Positions 8,145 through 17,191 of a stretch of 64,000 bases of DNA are shown in pieces; the stretch's first letter is position 1; every line of letters starts with the position of its first letter. The stretch covers positions 124,001-188,000 of the forward strand of contig NZ_JAKJHS010000008.1 of the NCBI RefSeq assembly GCF_021648825.1, read 5' to 3'. The notes under the pieces are model-generated. The model saw only the letters and a program-made list of their open reading frames with translations. It was not told the origin of the DNA and did no database searches. Made by a program: the position numbers and the translations under genes. Source of the stretch: Rhizobium halophilum. Lineage in GTDB: Bacteria; Pseudomonadota; Alphaproteobacteria; Rhizobiales; Rhizobiaceae.

Positions 8145-8998
8145 CGCCCACCTCGCGCGAAGAGTCCGGCCGGGCGCAAGATCAGCATGATGATCATCAA
8201 TCCATAAATGACGAACGGCCCTATCGCGGGTACGTGGTACTTGCCTGCCACGTCAGCCACTCCAAGTAGCAGCGCTGCCAGGAAGGGGCCGCTCACCGTT
8301 GAGGTACCGCCGACCGCGACAACGATCAGGAAGTAGATCATGAACTTGAGCGGAAAGTTCGGGTCTAAGCCCAAGATCTCTGCGCCCATAGCGCCGCCCA
8401 GCCCGGCGAGACCCGATCCAAAAGCGAAGGTAAGCGCGAAAACAGCCGGAACATTGATCCCCAGCCCCATCGCCACCCGCCGGTCGTCAACTGCCGCCCG
8501 CAGCCTGCTTCCAAAACGGGTTTTAGCCAGGATCAGTTGAAATGTTACCACTAGGATGGCGCAGACAACGATCGTAAACAGCCGGTAGCGGCCGATGCCC
8601 ACGCCAACAAACTCAGTCCGGCCTGACAATTCCGGCGGCAACTGGATGAGTTGCTGCTGGCCACCCATGAGATAATCCGCGGCAGCAACCGACATGAAGA
8701 CCAGCCCTACGGAGAATATCACCTGGTCTAGATGGCTCGCGTGGTAGAGGCGGCGGTAGAGCGTTGCCTCGAGAACGCCCCCCAGTATAGCGCTGGCCAG
8801 AAATGCCGCAGGTAAGCACCAGTAGAACGAGATGCCGAAACGATTCATCATCACGACCGTCACGTAGCCGCCGGTCATTGCGAAGGCACCATGGGCGAGA
8901 TTGATGAAGTTCATCAATCCCAAAGTGATCGTTAGCCCACAGGCAAGGATGAACAGAAGCATGCCATAGGCGATGCCGTCGAACAGAATTGTCAGCAT
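8141..8998 (-). CDS. ABC transporter permease (LivH family), operon 1
   Basis: 285 residues, eight or so membrane segments. Starts MLTILFDGIAYGMLLFILAC and carries the LivH hallmark TLGLMNFINLAHGAFAMTGG at about residue 27. The cytoplasmic coupling loop lies around FGSRLRAAVDDRRVAMGLGI. Length normal. It is the first permease gene after the binding-protein gene, from which it is separated by about 50 bp holding a GC-rich hairpin, a common way to keep more binding-protein mRNA than permease mRNA. Confidence 0.9.
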   Translation of the reverse strand: MLTILFDGIAYGMLLFILACGLTITLGLMNFINLAHGAFAMTGGYVTVVMMNRFGISFYWCLPAAFLASAILGGVLEATLYRRLYHASHLDQVIFSVGLVFMSVAAADYLMGGQQQLIQLPPELSGRTEFVGVGIGRYRLFTIVVCAILVVTFQLILAKTRFGSRLRAAVDDRRVAMGLGINVPAVFALTFAFGSGLAGLGGAMGAEILGLDPNFPLKFMIYFLIVVAVGGTSTVSGPFLAALLLGVADVAGKYHVPAIGPFVIYGLMIIMLILRPAGLFARGGR

Positions 8999-9019
8999 GA
9001 CGCCCCCAACATTTTTGGA

Positions 9020-9039
9020 CGGCCGGCACCGGCCGGCCG
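9020..9039 (-). other. Intercistronic hairpin between binding-protein gene and livH-like gene
   Basis: Perfect 8-bp dyad (cggccggc 9020-9027 / gccggccg 9032-9039) with a 4-nt loop, between the end of the solute-binding gene at 9050 and the livH-like start at 8998. On the transcribed strand it is followed by 'tccaaaaat', not by a T run, so it is more likely an mRNA-stability element or partial terminator than a full terminator. Confidence 0.55.
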
Positions 9040-9049
9040 CCCATTTGCC

Positions 9050-10218
9050 TTATTGGGCAGCGTTCGGATCGCGGATCTTCTCGTACTTGGTGAACTCCAC
9101 GTTGTAGAGCTCGCCGTCGACTTCCTTGACCTCACGAATGTAGATGTCCTGGACGATGTCGCGCGTCTGCGGGTCGATCATGATGGGGCCGCGCGGGCTT
9201 GTCCATTCCATGCCCTTCATTGCTTCGATCAATTCCGTCCCGTCGGTATCGCCGCCGGTCTTCTCTAGGGCGGCATAAGCGAGGTGCATCGCGTCATAGC
9301 CTCCGACCGCCATGAAGTTCGGCCGCATGTTGTCATTGTCCTTGCGCACCTGCTCGACAAAGGCCTTGTTCTCCGGGCTATCATGGTTGGCCGAGTAGAA
9401 GTGCCCAGTGATGACGCCCTTGGCTGCTTCGCCGATGCCATTGAGTAGGTCGTCATCCGTCACGTCGCCTGTCGCAATCAGCTTGATGCCAGCGTCGGCC
9501 AAGCCCCGTTCGACGAATTGCTTCATGAACAGGGAACCGACACCGGATGGCACGAAGACGAAGACAGCGTCGGGCTTGCTGTCGCGCACGCGTTGCAGGA
9601 ACGGAGCAAAGTCCGGATTTTGCAGCGGCACGCGGACAGACTCAACGATCTCGCCGCCCTCCTTGCTGAACTGGTCGACGAAACCCTTTTCAATGTCGTG
9701 ACCTGGACCGTAGTCCGTCACCAGCGTGACGACACGCTTCAGGTCGTTCTCGACCGCCCAAGTCGCGACGGGAAGCGCCGACTGTGGTCCTCCCATGCTG
9801 GTCCGGACGTAGTATTCCGATTTGGGCATGATCGCCGATGTGGTGGCCGAAGTGATGATGGCCGGTTTGCCTGGTTGAGGACCGGTGCCACCGACATGGC
9901 GAGGGGGGTGAGGCCAAAGCCCATCAGCATGCTGACACCCTCATTGACCACCAGTTCCTGCGCAATCCGCCGCGTCTGGTCCGCGGTGCCGGCATCGTCG
10001 CGAAGGACCAGCTCAACCTTCTTACCGGCAACCTCGTCGCCGTTGAGCGCAATGTACGCTCGAACGCCGGCTTCGACCTGCCGGCCGCTGGATGCAAATG
10101 GCCCGGTCATGGGCAAGATCAAGCCGATCTTCACCGCCTCTTGCGCCTGTGCCGGAAGCGCCGTTATGCATCCTAGCGCAAAACCTGCGGCGGCAATAAA
10201 GCTTCTTCTGTTGAGCAT
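9050..10218 (-). pseudogene. Periplasmic solute-binding protein of Liv-type operon 1, frameshifted
   Basis: The ATG at 10218 follows a strong 'gaggaggagaaggc' ribosome site and gives MLNRRSFIAAAGFALG, a signal peptide ending near PAQAQEA. The mature part begins VKIGLILPMTGPFASSGRQ, typical of Liv/amide-binding type I proteins. After VAPVLNQ (about 9870-9880) the frame breaks: the next codons read ANRPSSLRPP, whereas a one-base shift restores KPAIITSATTSAIMPK and the complete C-terminal lobe through FTKYEKIRDPNAAQ at 9050. Repaired length would be about 390 residues, normal for the family. Without this protein the importer would lack its receptor. One missing base in a short C/A run could equally be a sequencing error. 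Confidence 0.85.
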
Positions 10219-10677
10219 GCCTTCTCCTCCTCTAGAATCGATGCCAACGTCTTTCATCTCCAAGCCGCCTTTGACGGCACGACGATCCGCCTTCGTGAGC
10301 TTATCCGCGATTGCGGCTCAGGAAACACCTGCCCAACACCGCCGAGATGTATACAGCGCGCAGTTTTCCTGCCGACCTCGCAGCACCGTTTCGTGCTCGC
10401 CGTTTTTCCCTGTCGAGCCTTTAAGGGAACATTGGGACTCACGGCAGTTGAACGTGGCACCAACAAGCTCCTCCAAGCTCGGCGACACCTCCCTTTTTCG
10501 GCCTTCAGCCTATGGCCTGTATACAGCTACTGTCAATATGACACGCCATAGGCGCATCATCCGGATTTAGCCAGCTTTCGAGGTGTTCCACGTCCGAAAG
10601 CGCTTTCTATTTGCCTGAACAGCTATACGTGATAACCGCAGTCAGGATATTTCGCGGCGTTTGCCCCGCCGGCCGGA
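10219..10677. promoter_or_regulatory. Intergenic region with nested dyads upstream of Liv operon 1 and the araC gene
   Basis: About 460 bp without a supportable gene, between divergent genes. It holds TGTATACA at 10348-10355 and again inside the perfect palindrome CTGTATACAG at 10517-10526. The second copy lies inside a larger inverted repeat (cctatggc 10509-10516 / gccatagg 10545-10552) that also contains tgtca-ata-tgaca at 10531-10543. Nearer the araC start is the 12-bp palindrome gaaagcgctttc at 10596-10607. TGTATAC cores are typical of GntR-family (FCD) operators. Which regulator binds is not shown. Confidence 0.5.
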
Positions 10678-11673
10678 TTGCACACCGTCCGCTACGGAAA
10701 TGCATGGCAGATGACAATCTTCTTTGTGGGCATGCCTGACGGCGAGTCCAGGTTTTTTGCAGGTAGGCGACCACCAGTTGTGAGCTATCAGCATTCAATG
10801 ATCTGCTACACGGAAGGCATCAACCCCGTTGCGCCGGTAAAGTGGCGGGGGCTGGACGGCCTTATGAGTGTATTTTGGGAAGCTGAGGGACAGCCCGGGG
10901 CCCGTGGCTATTACCTATCGCCTGATCCCCGCATCGTGGTCTTCTTCAACGAGGTCTCTCCGCATATCCGTATGTCCAACCATGAAAACGGGTGGGGCAG
11001 ACATGATCGTGCACTGAAGCAGGCTGTTTATGTTCCCGCTGGCCTACCAATGTGGACGAAGTTCACCTCGGCCCATCGCTTTTCTCACCTGGACCTGCAT
11101 CTGCATCAGGACCGGCTGCTGCGTTTCCTGGCGCCGTCTATCGGCGGATCAGCGGCCCGTTCGTTGCTGCGCCGGCCTGTTGAAGTAACGGATGTAGAGG
11201 CAATCAGAAGCTTGGCTGGCCTCCTGATCAAGGAGATTTCGGCCCCTTCGAGGCATCCTGTCTACGCAGAGAGCTTGGCGGGCAGCATAGCGACCGCGCT
11301 CCTGGACATTCCCAACGAATCTGCCTCACCGAACAACGGACGGCTTACGCAGGCACAGATGAACAAGCTGATGTCCCGCCTCAATGCTTGCGGTGACGGT
11401 CGCCTGAGCGTGGCGGAGATGGCTGAGACGGTTGGATTATCGGAGAGCTGGTTCGCCAATGTCTTCAAGCAGACCACGGGAAAGACACCGCTGCAGTGGC
11501 AACTGGCGCGCCGCATCGAACGGGCCCAAAAACTGCTCACCGGCACTGATCTTACCGTTGCCGACATCGCAGCTCAACTCGGGTTCTCGGATCAGGCCCA
11601 CATGACCAAGGCTTTCCGCCAAGTGGCCGGCGAAACACCGGCCGCCTGGCGGCGATTGCACGACGGCGGTTGA
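10678..11673 (+). CDS. AraC-family transcriptional regulator, probably siderophore-responsive
   Basis: 331 residues from a TTG at 10678; an ATG at 10711 would give 320. The C-terminal ~100 residues contain the two AraC helix-turn-helix motifs: LSVAEMAETVGLSESWFANVFKQ and LTVADIAAQLGFSDQAHMTKAFRQ, ending GETPAAWRR. The N-terminal 200 residues are a sensor domain without a recognisable motif. It is convergent with the TonB receptor gene, with 47 bp between them. By analogy with PchR, YbtA and RhrA it would sense the incoming ferric siderophore and activate the receptor and importer genes; direct repeats at 14001-14035 are a candidate target. Role is inferred from context. Confidence 0.87.
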   Translation: MHTVRYGNAWQMTIFFVGMPDGESRFFAGRRPPVVSYQHSMICYTEGINPVAPVKWRGLDGLMSVFWEAEGQPGARGYYLSPDPRIVVFFNEVSPHIRMSNHENGWGRHDRALKQAVYVPAGLPMWTKFTSAHRFSHLDLHLHQDRLLRFLAPSIGGSAARSLLRRPVEVTDVEAIRSLAGLLIKEISAPSRHPVYAESLAGSIATALLDIPNESASPNNGRLTQAQMNKLMSRLNACGDGRLSVAEMAETVGLSESWFANVFKQTTGKTPLQWQLARRIERAQKLLTGTDLTVADIAAQLGFSDQAHMTKAFRQVAGETPAAWRRLHDGG

Positions 11674-11687
11674 TAAGCACCAGTAGC

Positions 11688-11708
11688 CGCCGGAAGTGAG
11701 TTCCGGCG
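11688..11708. terminator. Candidate bidirectional terminator between araC and the TonB receptor gene
   Basis: Perfect 8-bp dyad cgccggaa 11688-11695 / ttccggcg 11701-11708 with a 5-nt loop, centred between the convergent stop codons at 11673 and 11720. There is only a weak T content on either side, so intrinsic termination is plausible but not certain. Confidence 0.45.
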
Positions 11709-11719
11709 CTATTGGATAG

Positions 11720-13855
11720 TCACCATGTCTGGCGCAAGGTGGCGTAGATGGCGCGGCCGGGGTTATAGTAGTAGGCGCCGCCATCATCGTTGGCGACGTG
11801 CTTCTCGTCGAACACATTGCTGACGTTCAACTGAAACGTCGTGTTTTCCTGTATCTTGTAGGTGTAGGCGGCGTCGAAGACCACGGCACTGTCAGATTTT
11901 CGAGTATTTTCGTTGTCGAAGTAATAGGAGCCTATGAAGCGAGCGCCGAGACCGAATGTCATGTCGCCGCGCCTCCCATTTCCTTCCAGAGTATAGGTGC
12001 CCCATAATGAAGCTATGTGCTCGGGCACCTGCGCAAAGCGATTGCCCTCGTACCCGCCGCTCGCATCTTCGATCTTGGAGTCGATGTATCCGTAGGCCGC
12101 GATGACATCGATGTTGGCCAGCTCTGCTTTGGCTTCGAGGTCGAAACCACGGTGCCGGATCTCGGCCTGCGTGACCGGCAGGTACACCGGAGCCTCGCGC
12201 GTGGTGATGTTCTCCATCGTCAGGTCGTAGACAGAGGCTGTGATCAGGGCGGGGAAGCCTTCTGGCTGATACTTAAGCCCTACTTCGTATTGCTTGCCGG
12301 TGGTCGGCTCCGTTCCTGTGCTCGGAGGAGCGACTGATTCCGCATATGTGGTGTAGGCTGCAAGCTCTTCCGTGATCTTGTAGGAGAAGCCGATGCGCTT
12401 GGTCATCTCGCTGTAGTCGGAGCTTTCCGAGGTGCCGGCCAAGCGGTCCGTTTCGCTGAGGTCAAGCCAGTCGTTTCGCAGGCCGACACTCGCAGTGAGC
12501 TTATCAAAAAGGGTCAAATCCTGCTGGACATATAGCGCCTTAGTCTTTTGATTGCTTATGGTGCTGTTATAGGGAGCAAAAGGAACCGGCGCCCCGGCAT
12601 AAACGGGGTTGTCGAAGTTGATCGGTGGAGCGGCGGTGTAGTAGATCTCGCCTTCAGAGTCGGCCGTATTGTACTCCGCACCGACAAGCGTTCGGCTTAC
12701 GATGTTGTCCAGTTCCGCTTCGTAGAGCAGATGAGCGTCCATGATGAATTGATCGCTGGACCTGTCGCTTGCAAAATAGCTTCGATTCACGACTGTGTCC
12801 GCGCCAGACGCACCGTCAGTGTCCCAGATGTAGGCATAGCCGAAACCGGTATCAGTCTTGCTGTAGCGGGCATTCGAGCTAAAGCTCAGGCCGTTGCCGA
12901 AATCATGATCGAAGAGAAGGCTGTAGGTGTTTCGGTTCGTCTCGTCGTAGTTGAAGTCCGGCTCACCGAAGAAGCGATCCCTGTCAAAGTCGGTGAATCT
13001 TGGATGGCCGCCGCCGCTTGGCGTCCCATCCCGGTCAAGGTGATCGAACACGAATGACAGGCTTGTCATGTCGGTAGGACGCCAGGTCAAGCCGCCCATG
13101 ATGAAGTTTTCGTCGTCTCGCGAGTAGTCGTACTCCGCGTCGGACCGCTGGAACTTCCCAGTGAGACGATAAGAAAGGGTGTCGTCTTCCGTGATGTTAT
13201 CGCCGAAGTCGAAACCTGCTTCCTTGTGGGAGAAGGACCCACCTGTGCTATAAACTTCGCCGAAACGGTCGCTCCTGGGGGTCTTCGTGACGTAGTTCAC
13301 GGATCCGCCAGGGTCGGAGACACCGAAGCCGGTGGAGTTTGCCCCCCTCAATACTTCTATGCGTTCGAAGGCAAAGGGTTCTTCCCGAACGCCTGTCCAG
13401 GTTCGCCCGATCATGAGCCCGTCACGATAGGTAAAGGGCGTGAAGCCGCGGATTTTGAAGTAGTCATACCGATCGTCGGAACCGTAGTAGTCCGTGTTTA
13501 CGCCAGCGGTGTATTGAACAACCTGCTCTACGGTATCGGCGTTGCGTTCTCTCACTTCTTTGGACGTTATGACGGAGACAGACGCCGGTGTTTCCAGGAT
13601 CGGAGCCGGCATTTTCCCCACACCCGACGTCTGCGTCGCCACAATTGTGCGTGCATCGTCATCTCCGCCACTCCCACGTCCTTCGATGACAATTGTTTCG
13701 AGCTCAGTGTTGGAAGACGCCTCGTAGGTTTCCTGCGCCACTGCCGAACCTGCTGAAACGACCGCGAGTGCCGTACAACTGAGAAGGAGCGGCCGCCAGG
13801 CGTTGACGCCGATCCCCATGACATTCCCGCGTCGTTTATCAATCTTCATAGTCAT
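11720..13855 (-). CDS. TonB-dependent ferric-siderophore receptor
   Basis: 711 residues. Signal peptide in the first ~40 residues (LLLSCTALAVVSAGSAVAQE), then a short segment with LETIVIEGRG as TonB box candidate. The plug domain follows (ILETPASVSVITSKEVRERN, VVQYTAGVNTDYYG, YFKIRGF, RIEVLRGANSTGFG, DPGGSVNYVTKTP). The 22-strand barrel ends with the aromatic NPGRAIYATLRQTW. This is the FhuA/FoxA/FpvA-type siderophore receptor layout and length. It moves ferric siderophore across the outer membrane using TonB-ExbB. It is divergent from the FecB-like binding protein across a 272-bp control region. In-frame ATGs at 13849 and 13819 are alternative starts. The ligand class (hydroxamate or other) cannot be assigned. 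Confidence 0.93.
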   Translation of the reverse strand: MTMKIDKRRGNVMGIGVNAWRPLLLSCTALAVVSAGSAVAQETYEASSNTELETIVIEGRGSGGDDDARTIVATQTSGVGKMPAPILETPASVSVITSKEVRERNADTVEQVVQYTAGVNTDYYGSDDRYDYFKIRGFTPFTYRDGLMIGRTWTGVREEPFAFERIEVLRGANSTGFGVSDPGGSVNYVTKTPRSDRFGEVYSTGGSFSHKEAGFDFGDNITEDDTLSYRLTGKFQRSDAEYDYSRDDENFIMGGLTWRPTDMTSLSFVFDHLDRDGTPSGGGHPRFTDFDRDRFFGEPDFNYDETNRNTYSLLFDHDFGNGLSFSSNARYSKTDTGFGYAYIWDTDGASGADTVVNRSYFASDRSSDQFIMDAHLLYEAELDNIVSRTLVGAEYNTADSEGEIYYTAAPPINFDNPVYAGAPVPFAPYNSTISNQKTKALYVQQDLTLFDKLTASVGLRNDWLDLSETDRLAGTSESSDYSEMTKRIGFSYKITEELAAYTTYAESVAPPSTGTEPTTGKQYEVGLKYQPEGFPALITASVYDLTMENITTREAPVYLPVTQAEIRHRGFDLEAKAELANIDVIAAYGYIDSKIEDASGGYEGNRFAQVPEHIASLWGTYTLEGNGRRGDMTFGLGARFIGSYYFDNENTRKSDSAVVFDAAYTYKIQENTTFQLNVSNVFDEKHVANDDGGAYYYNPGRAIYATLRQTW

Positions 13856-14000
13856 AAATCCGCACTTACTTTTGGTGTTGATGACGGCGCCACCGACGCG
13901 GAGGCTGCCGCATCTCCCCCGAGGTCGGTAGAGGCTCCACTTGAACCCCTCCAGAAGCCAGCCCCGGCAGCGTCATTAACTTGAGCGCACCGCTCCAGTA

Positions 14001-14035
14001 TTGTAGATTTCTCTGGATTTGTAGGATTCTCCTGA
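14001..14035. promoter_or_regulatory. Tandem direct repeats in the divergent siderophore promoter, possible AraC site
   Basis: Two 17-nt copies, ttgtagatttctctgga (14001-14017) and ttgtaggattctcctga (14019-14035), match at 13 of 17 positions with an 18-bp period. Next to them is the dyad gagcg-cac-cgctc at 13983-13995. They lie in the 272-bp region between the receptor and binding-protein genes. Tandem repeats of about two helical turns are what dimeric AraC activators bind. I see no clear Irr box or iron-responsive (RirA) operator here, but these are hard to judge by eye. Confidence 0.45.
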
Positions 14036-14127
14036 AACTTCCTTCGGCCGCTCAAAGACCCACGACCTAGACTTGACGACGGCCGCTGAACCTGACAGCT
14101 GAACTCCACTTAGCACAGGAGACCTCA

Positions 14128-15117
14128 ATGCCGCGGTCCATTCAATTTCTTGTAGTGATCATCGGCTGGTGGGCGACCTTTACCGGCTCCGGCGCTGCGC
14201 AGGGCACGACATATCCGATCAAGATCGAGCATGCTTTCGGAACCACCATCATCACCTCAAAGCCGGAACGGGTGGCCACTGTAGCTTGGGCCAACCACGA
14301 GGTACCCCTGGCGCTCGGCGTTATCCCGGTAGGCTTTGCCGCAGCCAATTTCGGAGATGATGATGGTGACGGCGTCCTGCCGTGGGTGGAAGAGAAGCTA
14401 ACGGAACTCGGTGGAGATGAGCCCGTGCTGTTCGACGAAGGGGATGGCATCGATTTCGAGGCTGTCGCCGCCACGCAACCCGATGTCATTCTGGCGGCCT
14501 ATTCCGGATTGAGCCAGGCCGATTATGATACGTTGAGCCAGATCGCGCCGGTCGTTGCTTATCCGGAAGCTCCTTGGTCGACCGATTGGCGGGAGATGAT
14601 CCGGCTCAACGGCGCAGGCCTCGGCATGGCTGCCGAAGCCGACGCCCTTGTCTTGGAAATTGATGCGGAGATCGCACAGGTGGTCGCAGGTTATCCCGAA
14701 CTTCAGGGAAAGTCCGCGATGTTCGTCACGCACCTGGACGCTACAGATCTTAGTGTCGTTAACTTTTACACGACGAATGATACCCGGGTTCGGTTCTTTG
14801 AAGAGATGGGCCTTTCGTCGCCGAAAAGTGTCGTCGATGCCTCGACGCCGGGCCGCTATTCCGGCTCCATCAGCGCAGAACGCGTCGATGCTTTCGATGA
14901 TGTTGACATCGTTGTCACCTACGGCAGCCAAGCGCTGCGAGATGCGATGGCCGCAAACCCACTGCTTTCCAGGATGCCGGCCGTCGCGCACGATTCGATG
15001 GTTCTGTTGGAGCGAGATCCGCTTGGTACTGCCGCTTACCCCACGCCACTGTCGATCTCCTGGGTGCTGAAAACCTACGTCGCTCTGCTCGCTGAAGCAG
15101 CAAGAAAAACGGAATGA
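14128..15117 (+). CDS. Iron-siderophore ABC transporter periplasmic binding protein (FecB/FepB type)
   Basis: 329 residues with a signal peptide (about 1-25, ending SGAAQG). Type III (BtuF-like) binding fold: HAFGTTIITSKPERVATVAW at the N terminus, GIDFEAVAATQPDVILAAYSGL in the first lobe, and AERVDAFDDVDIVVTYG in the second. Residues 77-88 read DDDGDGVLPWVE, which fits an EF-hand calcium loop exactly (acidic at 1, 3, 5, Gly at 6, hydrophobic at 8, Glu at 12). It delivers ferric siderophore to the permeases encoded directly downstream (4-bp overlap). Such a loop recurs, as I recall, in this subfamily, so it may be structural. Confidence 0.92.
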   Translation: MPRSIQFLVVIIGWWATFTGSGAAQGTTYPIKIEHAFGTTIITSKPERVATVAWANHEVPLALGVIPVGFAAANFGDDDGDGVLPWVEEKLTELGGDEPVLFDEGDGIDFEAVAATQPDVILAAYSGLSQADYDTLSQIAPVVAYPEAPWSTDWREMIRLNGAGLGMAAEADALVLEIDAEIAQVVAGYPELQGKSAMFVTHLDATDLSVVNFYTTNDTRVRFFEEMGLSSPKSVVDASTPGRYSGSISAERVDAFDDVDIVVTYGSQALRDAMAANPLLSRMPAVAHDSMVLLERDPLGTAAYPTPLSISWVLKTYVALLAEAARKTE

Positions 15118-16154
15118 CCCAGACCCTGCAACAGTCATTGGCTACAAACGCATGGGAGAGTCGTTCGAGCCGCCGCCGCCTTTGGCTGATCGCGACGCTC
15201 ACGCTACTTGTGCTCCTTTGCGCACTGTCGATCACCGTCGGCACGCGGCAGGTGGTCTGGACGAACCTCTTCGCGGCGCTTGGCGGGCGCATCGACAACA
15301 TTGACCAGGCTGCGGTGGCTGTACGTATCCCTCGCACGGTGCTGGCTCTCTTGGCGGGAGCCGCACTCGCGTTGGCAGGTGCCGTCATGCAGGGCGTAAC
15401 ACGAAATCCCTTGGCGGATCCTGGCATTCTGGGCCTCAACATGGGCGCCTCGCTCGCTGTCGTTATCGGCGTTGCCTGGTTCGACGTCGGTTCGGCATAT
15501 GCGTACATCTGGATTGCCATCTTTGGTGCCGCAGCAACAGCCGTGTTTGTTTTCACCATTGGGTCGCTGGGGCGTGGCGGGGCGACGCCGCTTAAGCTCG
15601 CGCTGGCCGGCGCCGCCACCACCGTCGCATTTTCATCGCTCGTCATTGCCGTCGTCTTGCCGCGCAGCGACATTGCGGGAGGCATACGCTCCTGGCAGAT
15701 CGGTGGCGTCGGTGGCGCGACATTTGACCGCCTCGAACCCGTACTGCCCTTCTTGATCGTCGGTTTCGTCATCACCCTCCTGTCCGCCCGCAGATTAAAT
15801 TCTCTGGCACTGGGCGATGAACTGGCAGCGGGGCTAGGCGAACGTGTTGTGCTTGCCCGCGCCACGGCCGGCTTCGGCGCCGTTCTGCTGGCGGGAGCGA
15901 CGACGGCGATTTGTGGCCCGATCGGTTTTGTGGGTCTTGTTGTGCCGCATCTCTGCCGCATGCTGATAGGAGTTGACCATCGCTGGCTGCTGCCTTTCTC
16001 TGCCATCGGCGGCGCCTGCCTTCTTCTGGCCGCGGATGTCGTCGGGCGCCTCGTCGTTAGACCATCGGAGCTTGACGTGGGGATCGTCACTGCCTTCGTA
16101 GGCGCGCCTTTCTTCATCTGGATCGTCAGGCGTCAGAGGGGTCGCGAGCTGTGA
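15114..16154 (+). CDS. FecCD-family siderophore ABC permease (first subunit)
   Basis: 346 residues. A hydrophilic N terminus of about 20 residues is followed by around ten membrane helices. The FecCD marks are RIPRTVLALLAGAALALAGA, MQGVTRNPLADPGILGLNMG and, near the C terminus, GPIGFVGLVVPHLCRMLIG with DHRWLLPFSAIGGA. It forms the inner-membrane channel as a heterodimer with the next gene product. It overlaps the binding-protein stop by 4 bp (ATGA) and the next start by 4 bp. Confidence 0.94.
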   Translation: MTQTLQQSLATNAWESRSSRRRLWLIATLTLLVLLCALSITVGTRQVVWTNLFAALGGRIDNIDQAAVAVRIPRTVLALLAGAALALAGAVMQGVTRNPLADPGILGLNMGASLAVVIGVAWFDVGSAYAYIWIAIFGAAATAVFVFTIGSLGRGGATPLKLALAGAATTVAFSSLVIAVVLPRSDIAGGIRSWQIGGVGGATFDRLEPVLPFLIVGFVITLLSARRLNSLALGDELAAGLGERVVLARATAGFGAVLLAGATTAICGPIGFVGLVVPHLCRMLIGVDHRWLLPFSAIGGACLLLAADVVGRLVVRPSELDVGIVTAFVGAPFFIWIVRRQRGREL

Positions 16155-17191
16155 CAGCTTTTCCCGCCACCATGACTCTGGTTCGGGAGAGCCGCCGGAG
16201 CCGCGCGCGCAGGCACGGACTGGCGGTCGCTCTGCTTACGGCTATGGCCGTCATCCTGTTCGCGCTGACTCTTTCTTTGGGTCAGTCGTTCACGCCGCCG
16301 GTCGATGTCCTACGGGTGCTTCTGGGGGAGGATCTACCCGGCGTCACCTTCACCATCTGGCAGTTGCGCCTTCCGCGGGCACTTCTTGGACTGTTGGCGG
16401 GACTGAGCTTCGGCTTGGGCGGCGTCGTGTTTCAGATCCTTCTGCGAAATCCGCTAGCGAGCCCCGACATCATCGGCATCAGTTGGGGAGCAAGTGCGGC
16501 AGCCGTCTTCTGCATTGTCGTCCTTTCGCTCAGTGGCCCTCTTGTTTCTGTTGTTGCAGTCGCGGCAGGTCTTGCGGTGGCGCTTCTTGTTACCGTCCTC
16601 TCCTTCCGCAATGGTGTCGGGGGAACCCGCTTCATCCTGGTCGGCATTGGCGTCGCCGCAATGCTCGAAAGCGCCATTGCTTATGTTCTTTCCACCGCGC
16701 CCTCATGGACACTGCAGGATGCAATGCGTTGGCTGACCGGCAGCCTTAACAGCGCCCAGCTAGCCCAGTCACTGCCGCTCGCGCTCGTCCTCGCAGGCTG
16801 TGGTGGGCTTCTGTTGACACGCGGGCGAGACCTCGAGGCCCTCAGAATGGGCGATGACGTCGCTGCAGCCCTAGGGATAAGGGTGGCTGGAACACGTGCA
16901 ATCGTCATCAGCGCTGGCGTCGGCATGATTGCCACTGCAACGGCAGCCACCGGACCGATCGCTTTCGTGGCATTTCTCTCGGGCCCCATCGCTGCTCGGA
17001 TCGTCGGAAACAGCGGATCCCTTTTAATCCCCTCAGCTCTTGTGGGAGCGTCACTCGTGCTGTTAGGCGATTACATCGGACAGTTCCTGCTCCCCGGTCG
17101 TTATCCAGTGGGCGTTGTCACAGGCGCGCTCGGCGCTCCTTATCTGATCTACCTTATCATACGAACCAATCGATCTGGAGGTTCGCTTTGA
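16151..17191 (+). CDS. FecCD-family siderophore ABC permease (second subunit)
   Basis: 346 residues from a GTG start at 16151 that overlaps the previous stop. It has the same fold as its neighbour: LRLPRALLGLLAGLSFGLGG, FQILLRNPLASPDIIGISWG, and the late loop TGPIAFVAFLSGPIAARIVG followed by LVGASLVLLGDYIGQFL. Around ten membrane helices. FepG/FhuB-half-like partner in the heterodimeric channel. It overlaps the ATPase gene by 4 bp at a TTG start, so the whole importer is one translational unit. Confidence 0.94.
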   Translation: MTAFPATMTLVRESRRSRARRHGLAVALLTAMAVILFALTLSLGQSFTPPVDVLRVLLGEDLPGVTFTIWQLRLPRALLGLLAGLSFGLGGVVFQILLRNPLASPDIIGISWGASAAAVFCIVVLSLSGPLVSVVAVAAGLAVALLVTVLSFRNGVGGTRFILVGIGVAAMLESAIAYVLSTAPSWTLQDAMRWLTGSLNSAQLAQSLPLALVLAGCGGLLLTRGRDLEALRMGDDVAAALGIRVAGTRAIVISAGVGMIATATAATGPIAFVAFLSGPIAARIVGNSGSLLIPSALVGASLVLLGDYIGQFLLPGRYPVGVVTGALGAPYLIYLIIRTNRSGGSL

